DNA of 64,000 bases from Duganella guangzhouensis (GCF_009674535.1 NZ_WKJK01000003.1:496001-560000); one strand, 5' to 3'; positions 44,976 to 54,811 are shown, counted from the stretch's first letter. The notes: generated by a model from the sequence alone, not told the origin. Made by a program: numbers and translations.

Positions 44976-45092
44976 TTGCCCGGCGAATTTCTAAATAGAA
45001 ACATCCATGCTAAACTGGCAGAAGAATGATTTCACATTCGCGGTTGCCATGGCGACCGTGATCCGCACAGAAATTTTGACGACGAGGCAATT

Positions 45093-45785
45093 ATGGCGCT
45101 GAAAACTGCACTGGCTGTGGCAACCGGCATTCTGCTGGCGGGCTGCGCGTCACGCTACACGCCGACCCCGCTGCCGGCCAACTTCGCCACCACCAAGCAA
45201 GCCAAGCTGCAAGCGGCTTACCACTGGGGCGTGATTTCCGACAGCATCGAAAAACGCGTGGTGACCGAGCTCAAGAAGAGCCCACCGCGTCCGGTCTATA
45301 TCGCTGACGTCAAGGACCCGACCCCGTTCCAGCGCGCGCTGGCGGCTCAGCTGACCACCTCGCTGGTGAACGATGGCTATGTGGTGTCGCGCTCGCCGGC
45401 CGGTTCGCTGAAAGTGGAGATGGACGTGCAAGCCGTGACCTTCACCGCCGACCGTCCGCAATACCGCTACCACGGCGACAAGACCATCCTGGCCGGCGGC
45501 GTCTGGCTGCTGAGCGAGGTTGACGCCGGCGCCCTGTTCAACGTGGGCGCGGCGGCGGGCGGCATCGATGCCTACCAATGGTTCAACTCGCAATTCGCGC
45601 CGGGCGATACGCCCAAGACCGAGATCATCGTCACCGTCTCGGTGTCCGATCAGTACCGCTATCTGGCGCGCAGCACCTCGGCCTACTACGTGGCCGACAC
45701 CGACCGCCAGCTGTACGGCATCATCGATCCCAAGCCGGTAGAACCTCAACTGACCCGTACCTTCCAGGTACGCGGAGACATGTAA
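45093..45785 (+). CDS. Hypothetical lipoprotein
   Basis: A 230-residue lipoprotein with signal peptide MALKTALAVATGILLAGC (lipobox LAGC, Cys18). The mature part has no family I can name. Notable stretches are PVYIADVKDPTPFQRALAAQLTTSLVNDGYVVSRSPAGSLKVEMDVQAV, where expression of a low-copy lipoprotein assembly-like fold may be guessed, and IIVTVSVSDQYRYLARSTSAYYVADTD. It shares a TAATG junction with the FlgO-type gene, so the two are cotranscribed and probably work together at the outer membrane. Confidence 0.78.
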   Translation: MALKTALAVATGILLAGCASRYTPTPLPANFATTKQAKLQAAYHWGVISDSIEKRVVTELKKSPPRPVYIADVKDPTPFQRALAAQLTTSLVNDGYVVSRSPAGSLKVEMDVQAVTFTADRPQYRYHGDKTILAGGVWLLSEVDAGALFNVGAAAGGIDAYQWFNSQFAPGDTPKTEIIVTVSVSDQYRYLARSTSAYYVADTDRQLYGIIDPKPVEPQLTRTFQVRGDM

Positions 45786-46339
45786 TGCTGATTAAAACCC
45801 TGGCCCGCGCCGCCGTGCTGGCAGCCCCGCTGCTGCTGATGGCGTGCTCGTCCTCGCCCAAGAACGAAGAAGGCAACTACGCCACCATTTCCTCCAACCA
45901 GTTCATCAACGCCAACTACAAGGCCGCCGACGCCCTGCTGGCGCAGCTGAACGGCAAGCTGCGCACCGACAAGCCGCTGATCATGGCCACCGTGGTCAAC
46001 ATCGACGCGCTGGAGCAGACCACCACGCTGGGCCGGCTGGTGTCCGAACAGCTGTCGACCCGCCTCGCACAGGGCGGCCTGAGCATGCTGGAGATGAAGC
46101 TGCGCAATTCGGTCTACCTGAAACGCAATCAGGGCGAGCTGATGCTGACGCGCGAGATCGGCGAAGTGGCCAACACCCACAACGCGCAAGCGATCGTGGT
46201 GGGCTCGTACGCCGAAACCAGCGACATGGTGTTCATCAACATCAAGGTGATCCAGCCGAACACCAACTTCGTGCTGGCCGCGCACGACTACGTGCTGGCC
46301 AAGGAAGCCATCGTCAAGTCCATGCTGCAGCGGAATTAA
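45785..46339 (+). CDS. FlgO-family outer-membrane lipoprotein
   Basis: A 184-residue lipoprotein (lipobox LLLMAC, Cys21) with a FlgO-like domain: FINANYKAADALLAQLNGKL, VVNIDALEQTTTLGRLVSEQLSTRLAQGGL, and QAIVVGSYAETSDMVFINIKVI. FlgO was described with the flagellar gene set of Vibrio, but no flagellar gene is near. The family also includes proteins of broader surface role. ATG 45785 overlaps the stop of the previous gene by one base. The 3' end overlaps the convergent sirtuin gene by 4 bp. Confidence 0.85.
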   Translation: MLIKTLARAAVLAAPLLLMACSSSPKNEEGNYATISSNQFINANYKAADALLAQLNGKLRTDKPLIMATVVNIDALEQTTTLGRLVSEQLSTRLAQGGLSMLEMKLRNSVYLKRNQGELMLTREIGEVANTHNAQAIVVGSYAETSDMVFINIKVIQPNTNFVLAAHDYVLAKEAIVKSMLQRN

Positions 46340-47172
46340 AGCAGCAACGGCAGTACATCCACCGCCGACGCCTCGACTTTCAAGCCGATCAGATCATCCG
46401 CCCGGGTTTTGCCCAGGTTGATGGCCGCGATCGGCTTGTTGGCTTGCGCCGCCAGCTTGGCGAAGCGGTAGCCCGAGAACACCATCAGCGATGAGCCGAC
46501 CACCAGCACGGCGTCGGCCTGCTCCGCCCATTGCAGCGCCTCGGCGGTGCGTTGCGGCGGAATGTTATCGCCAAAGAAAATGACATCCGGCTGCAGCGTG
46601 CCGCCGCAGGCTGAACAGTACGGCAGCTGGAAGTGCTGAAACTCGTCCAGCTCCACCTCCGCATCGCCATCAGGACGGGCTTCCGGCACCACCTCGCCGG
46701 CCGGACCGGTTGGCACCAGCTCGGGATTCATCTCAGCCAGCCAGTGCTGGATCTGCGCGCGCGGATGCACGGTGCGGCAATCCAGACACACCACGCCATG
46801 AATATTGCCGTGCAGCTCAATCAGCTTGCCGCTGCCGGCGCGGGTATGCAGACCATCGACGTTCTGCGTGATGATGCAATCGATGCGGCCGGCCTTTTCC
46901 AGCTCCGCCAGCGCGTAATGCGCGACGTTGGGTGCGGCCCCGGCCAGAGTCGGATAGCCGGCCATGCTGCGCGCCCAGTAACGGCGCCGCACCGCCTCCG
47001 ACTTGCGGAAATCCGGCCCCTGGATCGGATTGCGGCCGCGCCGCACGCCATCCTTGTCACGGTAATCGGGAATGCCGGACGCCGTGCTGAGGCCGGCGCC
47101 GGTCAACACCAGCACGCGCTGATGCTGGTGTAGAAAAGTCTGCAGATGATCGATTTGCTGGTTCAGGTTCAT
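46336..47172 (-). CDS. Sirtuin (NAD-dependent protein deacylase, SIR2 family)
   Basis: A 278-residue SIR2 protein that removes acyl groups from lysines using NAD. Visible motifs are GAGLSTASGIPDYRD (NAD binding), TQNVDGLH, the catalytic His in ELHGN, a four-Cys zinc site (VCLDC and YCSAC), FFGDNIPPQ and VVGSSLMV. A longer acidic insert (GPAGEVVPEARPDGDAEVELDEFQHF) lies before the second Cys pair. ATG 47172 gives the normal start; the open frame before it lacks family character. Confidence 0.95.
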   Translation of the reverse strand: MNLNQQIDHLQTFLHQHQRVLVLTGAGLSTASGIPDYRDKDGVRRGRNPIQGPDFRKSEAVRRRYWARSMAGYPTLAGAAPNVAHYALAELEKAGRIDCIITQNVDGLHTRAGSGKLIELHGNIHGVVCLDCRTVHPRAQIQHWLAEMNPELVPTGPAGEVVPEARPDGDAEVELDEFQHFQLPYCSACGGTLQPDVIFFGDNIPPQRTAEALQWAEQADAVLVVGSSLMVFSGYRFAKLAAQANKPIAAINLGKTRADDLIGLKVEASAVDVLPLLL

Positions 47173-47298
47173 ATCCCGAATGGTACAACACATCAGAAAG
47201 TGACAAATGTCTCTGGTTGAGAACATGCCCGGCAAGATAAGATTTGCATGTCTTCAGAGAAATACAAATTACCAACAATCAATATACCGGGATAAGCC

Positions 47299-47907
47299 AT
47301 GAAAGCCATCAAACTGCTCCAGACCATCGCCATTGCAACCCTGCTGGCCAGCGGCGCCGCGCAAGCCGCCACCACCGTCGAACTGCTGAACAACGGCAGC
47401 TTCGAAGCCAACACCCAGGCCGCCAATAGCTGGCACATCTACAACAGCCTGACCGGCTGGAGCGCCGGCACCTATGGCGTCGAACTGCGCAACAACGTCG
47501 CCGGCACGGCGGCGGACGGCGTCAACTTCGTCGAACTGGACACCACCGCCAACAGCTCGATCACCCAGTCGGTCAACACCGTACTCGGCAAGACCTACAC
47601 CCTGACCTTCGAATACGAAAACCGCTCGGGTGTATCAATCTCATCGCAGGGTCTGCAAGTGCTGTGGGGCGGCACCGTGGTAGGCAGCGTCAACAACGCA
47701 GCCAACTGGACCACCGTCACCTACACCCTGATCGGCAACGGCAGCACCGAAGCGCTGACCTTCAAAGCAATCGGCACCAGCGACAGCTACGGCACCTCGC
47801 TGGACAAAGTATCCCTGACCACCGCCGTGCCAGAGCCAGAAACCTACGCCATGCTGCTGGCCGGCCTGGGCCTGATGGGCTTCATCGCCCGCCGCCGCCG
47901 CAAGTAA
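47299..47907 (+). CDS. PEP-CTERM protein, DUF642-like
   Basis: A 202-residue secreted protein: signal peptide (KLLQTIAIATLLASGAAQA), then a beta-sandwich with NGSFEANTQAANSWHIYNSLTGWSAG and VELDTTANSSITQSVNTVLGKTYTLTFEYENR, the look of DUF642/carbohydrate-binding jelly-rolls. It ends with the sorting signal VPEPETYAMLLAGLGLMGFIARRRRK. It should be processed by exosortase and released to the outer surface or matrix. A large palindrome begins 17 bp after its stop. Confidence 0.92.
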   Translation: MKAIKLLQTIAIATLLASGAAQAATTVELLNNGSFEANTQAANSWHIYNSLTGWSAGTYGVELRNNVAGTAADGVNFVELDTTANSSITQSVNTVLGKTYTLTFEYENRSGVSISSQGLQVLWGGTVVGSVNNAANWTTVTYTLIGNGSTEALTFKAIGTSDSYGTSLDKVSLTTAVPEPETYAMLLAGLGLMGFIARRRRK

Positions 47908-47923
47908 AGAAGAGCCCGTGTCC

Positions 47924-48005
47924 CCACTTCGGGGTCAGTTCCAAAAATCGGACATTGAATCGCGCGCGATTCAATGTCCGATTTTTGGAACTGACCCCGA
48001 AGTGG
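47924..48005. repeat. 82-bp perfect palindrome
   Basis: Two 41-bp arms meet at 47964/47965 with no loop and no mismatch; the centre is CGCGCGCG. The arms contain GGGGTCAGTTCC and AAAATCGGACATTG-type sequences. Outside the arms, TGTCC and GGACA resume the symmetry if two extra C on the left are ignored. This resembles REP/BIME-type elements or a small non-autonomous mobile unit. It also lies between convergent genes, so it could act as a bidirectional terminator. Confidence 0.9.
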
Positions 48006-48011
48006 ACATTG

Positions 48012-48425
48012 TTAGGCGGAAAGGCGGGTGCGCAGGTCTTCGACGGCGGCGCGCCAGTCGTTGTAGTGCTCGCTCTCTTCCCATAGTTAGCGCAGTTCGC
48101 TGTCGGCGGCGAGGATGCGCTCCAGCGCGCGGCTGGCTTTTTCTTCCAGGTCGGCGCGATGCTTGGAGCGCGGCTTGCGCGCTTCTACCCATTGGTCCAC
48201 GGCGGCGCTGTCGTCGGTTTGCGGGCCGCCTTTGCCTTGCAGCCGCGCCAGTACTTCGATCGCTACCAGCGCTTCGGCCGCGAACGGCGCTTCCAGTTCG
48301 CCCGGGGTGTCGAGCGCGGTGTTGAGGGTGTCTTCCACCGCGTCCAGGTTGGTGGTTTCGTGCAGATCTTGCGCCCAGTCCTGAGCGTAGTCGTTGCCGA
48401 AGGCGTCTACGGCCCAGGTTCCCAT
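48012..48425 (-). pseudogene. DUF4259 protein with one nonsense codon
   Basis: A 137-codon DUF4259 frame beginning MGTWAVDAFGNDYAQDW and running through LEAPFAAEALVAIEVLARL to RILAADSELR, where TAA (48087-48089) interrupts it. After that codon the same frame continues with LWEESEHYNDWRAAVEDL and RTRLSA to a TAA at 48012-48014, which is the usual family C-terminus (DSELRELWEES). So a single GAA-to-TAA change explains the break. The function of DUF4259 is unknown. The truncated 112-residue form might still fold. Confidence 0.85.
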
Positions 48426-48428
48426 GTG

Positions 48429-49364
48429 CTACTCCTTGATGATTTTGCTTTGCTGTTTGACGACTTGCATGGCGGTCGCGATCAGACCACTCATGTCGCC
48501 CAGATTGGCCGGTATGATAATCGAATTATTGGTCTTGGCAAGCTGGCCGAAGGCGTTCACGTACTGTTCCGCCACTTTCAGATTCATCGCTTCGTCGCCG
48601 CCCGGCTCGCGGATGGCGGCACCGACCTGACGCAGCGCTGACGCATTCGCTTCGGCCAGCGCGACGATGGCGCCGGCCTGGCCCTGCGCACGGTTGATGG
48701 CGGCCTGTTTGTCGCCCTCCGAACGCGCGATCTGCGCTTCGCGCTCGCCGTTGGCGATGTTGATCTGTTCTTGCTTGCGGCCTTCCGAGGCGGCAATCAG
48801 TGCGCGCTTTTCACGCTCGGCGGTGATCTGTGCCTGCATCGCGTGCAGGATTTCCTTTGGTGGCGTCAGGTCTTTGATTTCGTAGCGCAGCACTTTCACG
48901 CCCCAGTTGGCGGCCGATTCGTCGATCGCGTTGACGATGGTGGTGTTGATGTGTTCACGCTCTTCAAACGTTTTGTCCAGCTCCATGCGGCCAATCACCG
49001 AGCGCAGCGTGGTCTGCGCCAGTTGGGTGATCGCGGCGATGTAGTTGGATGAGCCGTACGAGGCGCGCATCGCATCCGTCACCTGAAAGTACAGGATGCC
49101 GTCCACCTGCAGCTGCGTGTTGTCGCGCGTGATGCAAACCTGCGGCGGCACGTCCAGCGGAATCTCCTTCAGCAAATGCTTGTAGGCGATGCGATCCACA
49201 AACGGGATCACGATGTTGAGCCCCGGCCCCAGCGTGGCGTGATACTTGCCCAGCCGTTCCACCACCCACGCGTGCTGCTGCGGCACCACGTTGATGGTTT
49301 TAAAAACGAATACCAATGCCAGAATAAACAGAATGAAGGTGACGTTGCCTATGCTGATGTCCAT
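48429..49364 (-). CDS. qmcA: SPFH/stomatin-like paraslipin (QmcA-type)
   Basis: A 311-residue membrane-associated protein with one N-terminal helix (VTFILFILALVFVFKTI) and an SPFH domain (VVPQQHAWVVERLGKYHATLGPGLNIVIPFVDR, VDGILYFQVTDAMRASYG). A long Glu/Ala-rich coiled coil follows (AQITAEREKRALIAASEGRKQEQ...). It forms large membrane-bound rings in relatives and works with NfeD partners; a matching NfeD gene follows 21 bp upstream on the chromosome side at 49386. Confidence 0.93.
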   Translation of the reverse strand: MDISIGNVTFILFILALVFVFKTINVVPQQHAWVVERLGKYHATLGPGLNIVIPFVDRIAYKHLLKEIPLDVPPQVCITRDNTQLQVDGILYFQVTDAMRASYGSSNYIAAITQLAQTTLRSVIGRMELDKTFEEREHINTTIVNAIDESAANWGVKVLRYEIKDLTPPKEILHAMQAQITAEREKRALIAASEGRKQEQINIANGEREAQIARSEGDKQAAINRAQGQAGAIVALAEANASALRQVGAAIREPGGDEAMNLKVAEQYVNAFGQLAKTNNSIIIPANLGDMSGLIATAMQVVKQQSKIIKE

Positions 49365-49385
49365 GTAATTCTCCGTTGATTGATC

Positions 49386-49808
49386 TTAAGCCGCCACGAT
49401 CAGGCGGCTACCGCGTATCTCGCGTATGGTGTAGGGCCCCGGCACGGCGGGCGCACCCGGTTCCAGTTCCACATCCCACAGCGCGCCGCGATACATCACG
49501 CGCGCCGCCCCATCCTGCCATGCCGGCACATGCACGGTCTGGCCGATGTCAAGGTTGACGTTGGGATCGCGCTCGGCCTGCACGCGCTGCTGCAGTTGGC
49601 CATAACGGCTGCGCCGCAGCGCGATCGTGGCGGCCACGCCGACCACGGCTGCCACCAGCAGTTGTACCGCCTCGCCGAATCCCAGCAGCGCGGCCACGGC
49701 GCCGGCCGTCAGCCCGATCGCGATCATCAACAAGTAGAAGGTGCCGCTGAACAGTTCCAGTATGACTGTCACGCCGGCGGCCGCCAGCCAGTAACTCCAA
49801 TCAGCCAT
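49386..49808 (-). CDS. NfeD-family membrane protein
   Basis: A 140-residue NfeD-type protein: two or three membrane helices (WSYWLAAAGVTVILELFSGTFYLLMIAIGLTAGAVAALLG and LLVAAVVGVAATIAL) and a C-terminal OB-fold (VNLDIGQTVHVPAWQDGAARVMYRGALWDVEL). It starts upstream of, and is cotranscribed with, the stomatin-like gene, the common stomatin/NfeD pairing. The pair is thought to manage membrane microdomains or membrane protein quality. Confidence 0.93.
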   Translation of the reverse strand: MADWSYWLAAAGVTVILELFSGTFYLLMIAIGLTAGAVAALLGFGEAVQLLVAAVVGVAATIALRRSRYGQLQQRVQAERDPNVNLDIGQTVHVPAWQDGAARVMYRGALWDVELEPGAPAVPGPYTIREIRGSRLIVAA

Positions 49809-49827
49809 GATGCTCTCCTTTCGAAAT

Positions 49828-49870
49828 GAAAAAACCCTCGCGTCCCGGTATGGGCTGCGAGGGTTTTTTT
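49828..49870. terminator. Bidirectional terminator between ppsA and nfeD-like gene
   Basis: AAAAAACCCTCGC and GCGAGGGTTTTTTT arms around a 15-base loop. A-run before and T-run after the stem make it work in both directions; on the minus strand it follows ppsA. Confidence 0.88.
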
Positions 49871-49952
49871 ACTGCTGAACAGATGGTATTGATAGAGTGT
49901 TTTGCTACTAAATTCGATAACTCCAGTCTATACCATTTTCAGCGTGCGTCAA

Positions 49953-52382
49953 TTACTTCTGGAGCGACGCCAGTTTCTGCCAGGTGTCGATCACCGAGTC
50001 AGGATTCAGCGACATCGATTCGATGCCCTGCTCCATCAGCCACGCCGCGAAGTCAGGGTGATCTGATGGGCCCTGACCGCAGATGCCGATGTACTTGCCT
50101 TGGGCGCGGCAAGCCTGGATGGCTTGCGACAACAGGGCTTTGACCGCATCGTCGCGCTCGTCGAAATCGGCCGCCAGCAGCGCCATGCCGGAATCGCGGT
50201 CCAGGCCCAGCGTCAGCTGGGTCAGGTCGTTGGAACCGATCGAGAAGCCGTCGAAGTGCTCCAGGAAGCGCTCGGCCAGAATCGCGTTGGATGGCACTTC
50301 GCACATCATGATCAGGCGCAGGCCGTTCTCGCCGCGCACCAGACCGTTCTTGCCCAGCAGGTTCACAACCTTCTCGGCCTGGCCCAGGGTACGCACGAAC
50401 GGCACCATGATCTCGACGTTGGTCAGGCCCATGTCGTTACGCACGCGTTTCATCGCTGCGCATTCCATTTCGAATGCGCCGGCGAAGTCGTCGGCCAGGT
50501 AACGTGCGGCGCCGCGGAAGCCCAGCATCGGGTTTTCTTCATCCGGCTCGTAGCGCGAACCGCCGATCAGTTTTTTGTACTCGTTGGACTTGAAGTCCGA
50601 CAGACGCACGATTACTGGTTTTGGCCAGAACGCGGCGGCGATGGTGGCGATACCTTCGGCCAGCTTGTCGACGTAGAAGGCTTTCGGCGAAGCGTGACCA
50701 CGCGCCACCGACTCCACGGCCTTTTTCAGATCCGCGTCGATGTTCGGGTATTCCAGAATCGCTTTCGGGTGCACACCAATGTTGTTATTGATGATGAACT
50801 CCAGGCGCGCCAGACCCACGCCGCCGTTAGGCACGGCCTGGAAGTCGAACGCCAGCTGCGGGTTACCCACGTTCAGCATGATCTTGGTCGGCAGCTTAGG
50901 CAGCTCGCCGCGCGAGACTTCCGATACTTCGGTTTCCAGCAGGCCGTCGTAGATCTTGCCTTCATCGCCTTCAGCGCAGGACACGGTCACGAAGGTGCCG
51001 TCTTTCAGCACCTCGGTCGCATCGCCGCAACCCACCACCGCAGGCACGCCCAGTTCACGCGCGATGATCGCGGCGTGGCAGGTACGGCCACCACGGTTGG
51101 TGACGATGGCGGAAGCACGCTTCATCACCGGTTCCCAGTTAGGGTCGGTCATGTCGGCCACCAGCACGTCGCCAGGCTGCACACGCTCCATGTCGGCCGG
51201 ATCGTGAATCACGCGTACCGGACCGGCGCCGATCTTCTGGCCGATCGCGCGGCCCGAGGCCAGCACGGTGCCGGACGATTTCAGCTTGAAGCGCTGCTGC
51301 ACGTCGGTCGCCTTCTGCTGCGACTTCACGGTTTCAGGACGCGCCTGCAGGATGTACAGCTTGCCGTCGCGGCCATCTTTGCCCCACTCGATGTCCATTG
51401 GACGCTGGTAGTGGTTCTCGATGATGACGGCGTATTTGGCCAGTTCCACCACTTCGTCGTCGGTCAGCGAGTAACGGTTGCGCAGTTCGACCGGAACGTC
51501 AACCGTCTTCACCGAGCGGCCAGCCTTGGCTTCGGCGGTGAATTCCATCTTGATCAGTTTCGAACCGATGTTACGACGGATCACAGGCGATTTGCCTTTT
51601 TCCAGCATTGGTTTGTGGACGTAGAACTCGTCCGGATTCACCGCGCCCTGCACCACCGTCTCGCCCAGGCCGTAGCTGGAGGTGATGAATACCACATCCT
51701 TGAAACCGGATTCGGTATCGATGGTGAACATCACGCCAGCGGCGCCCAGGTCCGAGCGCACCATGCGCTGCACGCCAGCCGACAGCGCGACTTCGGCGTG
51801 GGTGAAGCCTTTGTGCACGCGGTACGAGATCGCGCGGTCGTTGTACAGCGAGGCGAACACGTGTTTCATCGCGTCCAGCACGTTGTCGATGCCGACCACG
51901 TTCAGGAAGGTCTCCTGCTGACCGGCGAACGAAGCGTCCGGCAAGTCTTCGGCGGTCGCCGACGAGCGCACCGCGAACGACATTTCGGTCGACGAGTCGG
52001 CCACCAGCTTGGCGTAGTACTCGTGGATCTCTTGTTCCAGGCGCGGCTGGAACGGGGTGTCGACGATCCACTGACGGATCTCGGCGCCGGCCTGCGCCAG
52101 CGAACGGACGTCGTCGATGTTCAGATCGGCCAGGCGATCGGCGATGCGATCGGCCAGCGACTTGCCGCCGTCAACGCTATGCGACAGGAAGTCGCGGAAC
52201 GCCTGGGCCGTGGTCGCGAAGCCGCCTGGCACGCGCACGCCGGCGCCTGCCAGTTGGCTGATCATCTCGCCGAGCGAGGCGTTCTTGCCGCCGACGGATT
52301 CAACATCCGTCATCCGCAAGTTTTCAAACGAGGCAACGTAAACCGCTTCGTTGTTTTGCTCCTTCAATGCTACGTTGGACAT
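49953..52382 (-). CDS. ppsA: Phosphoenolpyruvate synthase
   Basis: An 809-residue enzyme that turns pyruvate and ATP into PEP, AMP and phosphate for gluconeogenesis. The N-terminal ATP-grasp part reads [15 protein letters not shown] and [24 protein letters not shown]; the phosphohistidine domain has [21 protein letters not shown] with the catalytic His; the C-terminal PEP barrel ends with [18 protein letters not shown] and [14 protein letters not shown] (catalytic Cys). ATG 52382 gives the normal start. Its regulator ppsR is divergent, 155 bp away, the usual betaproteobacterial layout. Confidence 0.98.
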   Translation of the reverse strand: MSNVALKEQNNEAVYVASFENLRMTDVESVGGKNASLGEMISQLAGAGVRVPGGFATTAQAFRDFLSHSVDGGKSLADRIADRLADLNIDDVRSLAQAGAEIRQWIVDTPFQPRLEQEIHEYYAKLVADSSTEMSFAVRSSATAEDLPDASFAGQQETFLNVVGIDNVLDAMKHVFASLYNDRAISYRVHKGFTHAEVALSAGVQRMVRSDLGAAGVMFTIDTESGFKDVVFITSSYGLGETVVQGAVNPDEFYVHKPMLEKGKSPVIRRNIGSKLIKMEFTAEAKAGRSVKTVDVPVELRNRYSLTDDEVVELAKYAVIIENHYQRPMDIEWGKDGRDGKLYILQARPETVKSQQKATDVQQRFKLKSSGTVLASGRAIGQKIGAGPVRVIHDPADMERVQPGDVLVADMTDPNWEPVMKRASAIVTNRGGRTCHAAIIARELGVPAVVGCGDATEVLKDGTFVTVSCAEGDEGKIYDGLLETEVSEVSRGELPKLPTKIMLNVGNPQLAFDFQAVPNGGVGLARLEFIINNNIGVHPKAILEYPNIDADLKKAVESVARGHASPKAFYVDKLAEGIATIAAAFWPKPVIVRLSDFKSNEYKKLIGGSRYEPDEENPMLGFRGAARYLADDFAGAFEMECAAMKRVRNDMGLTNVEIMVPFVRTLGQAEKVVNLLGKNGLVRGENGLRLIMMCEVPSNAILAERFLEHFDGFSIGSNDLTQLTLGLDRDSGMALLAADFDERDDAVKALLSQAIQACRAQGKYIGICGQGPSDHPDFAAWLMEQGIESMSLNPDSVIDTWQKLASLQK

Positions 52383-52537
52383 AAAAACACCTTTTTGATG
52401 ATAGAAATCTTTCCGGCGGGCGCACAACCATGTTCTTGATTATTCTGGTGGTCGTGACGCACAATGCATCCTGTTGGCGCACATTCTACAGCCTGCGACG
52501 CGAATTGACGATTCACAATACCGATAAGCCACTCTAC

Positions 52538-53386
52538 ATGACACAAGAACAACGATCTACCCTGCCTGCCTCTGCCCGAACCGTGTTTTTCGTCTCGGAT
52601 GGCACCGGTATCACTGCTGAAACCTTTGGTCACTCGGTGCTGACCCAGTTCGAGCTGCGCTTCCGCCAGGTGCGGCTGCCTTTCATCGATACGCTGGACA
52701 AGGCGTATGACGCGGTCCGCAAGATCAACGAGGCGTTTGCGACTGATGGTCAGCGTCCGATCATTTTTTCCACCCTGGTGCATACCGAGCTGTCTGATGT
52801 CATACGGCAATGCAAGGGCATGTATATGGACATGTTCCAGACTTTTGTTGCTCCGCTAGAACAAGAGTTGGGCGTGAAGTCGACCCACACCATCGGCCGT
52901 TCGCACAACATCGTCGACAGCGAGGAATACAAGAACCGCATCGAGGCCATCAACTTCTCGCTGGCGCACGATGACGGCCAGTCGCACAAGAATCTGGCCT
53001 CGGCGGATGTGATTTTGGTTGGCGTATCGCGCTCCGGCAAGACGCCGACCAGCCTGTATCTGGCGATGCAGTACGGGATCAAGGCCGCCAACTACCCGCT
53101 GATTCCGGACGATTTCGAGCGCGGCAAGCTGCCGTCGTCGCTGTACGAGTTCAAGAACAAGATTTTCGGCCTGACCATCACGCCCGAGCGCCTGAGCGAG
53201 ATCCGCAACGAACGCCGCGCAGGCAGCAAATACGCGTCGCTAGCAAACTGCCGCTACGAGGTCAACGAAGCGGAAGCGATGATGAAGCGCGAAGGCATCC
53301 GCTGGCTGTCCTCGACCACCAAGTCGATCGAAGAGATCTCCACCACCATCCTGCAAGAAATCAAGCCCGACCGGCGCGAATACTAA
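52538..53386 (+). CDS. ppsR: PEP synthase regulatory kinase/pyrophosphorylase
   Basis: A 282-residue DUF299 protein that turns PEP synthase off by ADP-dependent phosphorylation and on by phosphate-dependent removal. The N-terminus [22 protein letters not shown] and the P-loop [15 protein letters not shown] are diagnostic, as is [15 protein letters not shown]. The frame is open upstream, but ATG 52538 gives the family start. It is divergent from ppsA, its target. Its 3' end overlaps the convergent serine hydrolase gene by 26 bp. Confidence 0.97.
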   Translation: MTQEQRSTLPASARTVFFVSDGTGITAETFGHSVLTQFELRFRQVRLPFIDTLDKAYDAVRKINEAFATDGQRPIIFSTLVHTELSDVIRQCKGMYMDMFQTFVAPLEQELGVKSTHTIGRSHNIVDSEEYKNRIEAINFSLAHDDGQSHKNLASADVILVGVSRSGKTPTSLYLAMQYGIKAANYPLIPDDFERGKLPSSLYEFKNKIFGLTITPERLSEIRNERRAGSKYASLANCRYEVNEAEAMMKREGIRWLSSTTKSIEEISTTILQEIKPDRREY

Positions 53387-54767
53387 GGATGGCCGCTGCG
53401 GCGCCGGCCAGTGCCAGCACCGCGTTCGCGACCAGTAGCCAGCCGGCGTCCGGCGCGAACAGCAGGATGCCGGACAGACTGATTTGCTGCCGCGCCGGCA
53501 CCACCAGCAGCAGCCCGCCAGCCAGCGCCACGCCGGCGATCCCCGCCGCCGCGAAGGCGACGCGCCCCAGCCAGCGGCGGAAGTGCAGCATCACCAAGGC
53601 GACCATCACTTGTATCGCCAACAGTGCGCACAGCATCGCCACCGCCGGCGCCAGCGCGCGCGAGGCCGGACGCGGGGATGGCTGCTGGCCGCTCATGAAC
53701 TTCGCAATCTGCGGGCCAAGGTCGGTGACCAGACCACCGGTCATGATGTCCGAGCCGTTCAGCAGCAAGGCATAGCCCCACCCCTGTTCCACATTGATGC
53801 CCATGGCACTGGTGTAGCCCGGTGTGCCGCCTTCGTGCGTCAGCACGGCCGGGAGCTCGCTGTCGGTGGCCCAGCCCATGGCGTAACCGTAGCGCTGACC
53901 GGTGTTGGCGCCCTTGCGATGCAATTCGTCCAGGCCCGCCACCCCAAGCACCGCGCTGCGGCCCAGGTGCGCGCGCAGATAGCCGCCCATGTCTCGCGCC
54001 GACGAATAGACATAGCCCGCAGGAGCCAGCACCGGCGGAAACGGCAAGCCATCGGCGGCCACCGGACGGCCGAACCAGTAACGATGGCCGGTCGCCACCT
54101 CCGCGCCGGGCGGAAAACGCTCGCTGGCGACGCTGTGCCCCATACCCAGCGGCGTGAAGACGTGACGTTGCAGGTAGTCGGCATAGCGCTCGCCGGAGAC
54201 GGCTTCCAGCACGCAGCCCAGCACCACGAAGTTGATGTTCGAATAGGCCCAGCGCTGGCCTGGCGGCGACGCCAGCTTGACGTCGGCCAGCTGGCGCACG
54301 AGCCGTTCCAGCACGCCGTCGCCGTCATCGGTGGCGGCAAAGTCCTGTTCCCCCTCGCTGTGCGGCAGACCGCTGGTCTGGTTCAGCAAATGGCGCAGAG
54401 TGATCTGCGCCGACGCTGAGGCATCGGCCACGCGGAACCACGGCAGATAGCGCTGCAGCGGCGCATCGAGCTGTAATTTTCCCGCCTCCACCTGCTGCAT
54501 GATGGCCAGCGCGGTGAGCGACTTGGCGTTGGAGCCGATCTGGAACATGGTATCCGGCCCTGGCCGCGCACCGGACGGACCGCTGACGCCAAAGCCTTGC
54601 AGATGAACGATGCCGGTTCTGTCCACCACCACCAGCGCGCCGCCGGGCATGTGCGCGCGTTCAAGTTCGGACTGGACGTATTTGTCCAAGGCGTCAAAAT
54701 CGGTCGCGAATGCGAGCGGAGAAAACACCATGCAGGCGGCTAGCCACAACGAGCGAAGAGACATCAT
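53361..54767 (-). CDS. Beta-lactamase-family serine hydrolase with C-terminal membrane helices
   Basis: A protein of about 468 residues with signal peptide ([18 protein letters not shown]), a class C-type serine hydrolase domain and a membrane tail. SxxK is in IGSNAKSLT, YxN is YSNIN, and a late [10 protein letters not shown] replaces KTG. After about residue 370 come three or four hydrophobic helices ([41 protein letters not shown]). Such enzymes are often esterases or peptidases rather than true beta-lactamases. ATG 54767 with AGGTG upstream is my choice. It is divergent from a TetR gene that probably controls it. Confidence 0.88.
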   Translation of the reverse strand: MMSLRSLWLAACMVFSPLAFATDFDALDKYVQSELERAHMPGGALVVVDRTGIVHLQGFGVSGPSGARPGPDTMFQIGSNAKSLTALAIMQQVEAGKLQLDAPLQRYLPWFRVADASASAQITLRHLLNQTSGLPHSEGEQDFAATDDGDGVLERLVRQLADVKLASPPGQRWAYSNINFVVLGCVLEAVSGERYADYLQRHVFTPLGMGHSVASERFPPGAEVATGHRYWFGRPVAADGLPFPPVLAPAGYVYSSARDMGGYLRAHLGRSAVLGVAGLDELHRKGANTGQRYGYAMGWATDSELPAVLTHEGGTPGYTSAMGINVEQGWGYALLLNGSDIMTGGLVTDLGPQIAKFMSGQQPSPRPASRALAPAVAMLCALLAIQVMVALVMLHFRRWLGRVAFAAAGIAGVALAGGLLLVVPARQQISLSGILLFAPDAGWLLVANAVLALAGAAAAILSIRAGRA

Positions 54768-54776
54768 ATGCACCTA

Positions 54777-54793
54777 TTTAAACACTGTTTAAA
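54777..54793. promoter_or_regulatory. Palindromic operator 1 in serine hydrolase/TetR gap
   Basis: TTTAAACA-C-TGTTTAAA, a perfect odd-centred palindrome 10 bp before the hydrolase start. A second, similar site follows at 54812. Together they are good candidates for binding the adjacent TetR-family protein. Confidence 0.7.
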
Positions 54794-54811
54794 TGATTCT
54801 ACAGGTATAAT

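Noticed and set aside
47225..47245. Possible sigma-54 promoter (GGCA...TTGC) before the third PEP-CTERM gene
   Set aside because: The distance between GG and GC is 13 bases instead of the required 10, so the -24/-12 geometry fails.
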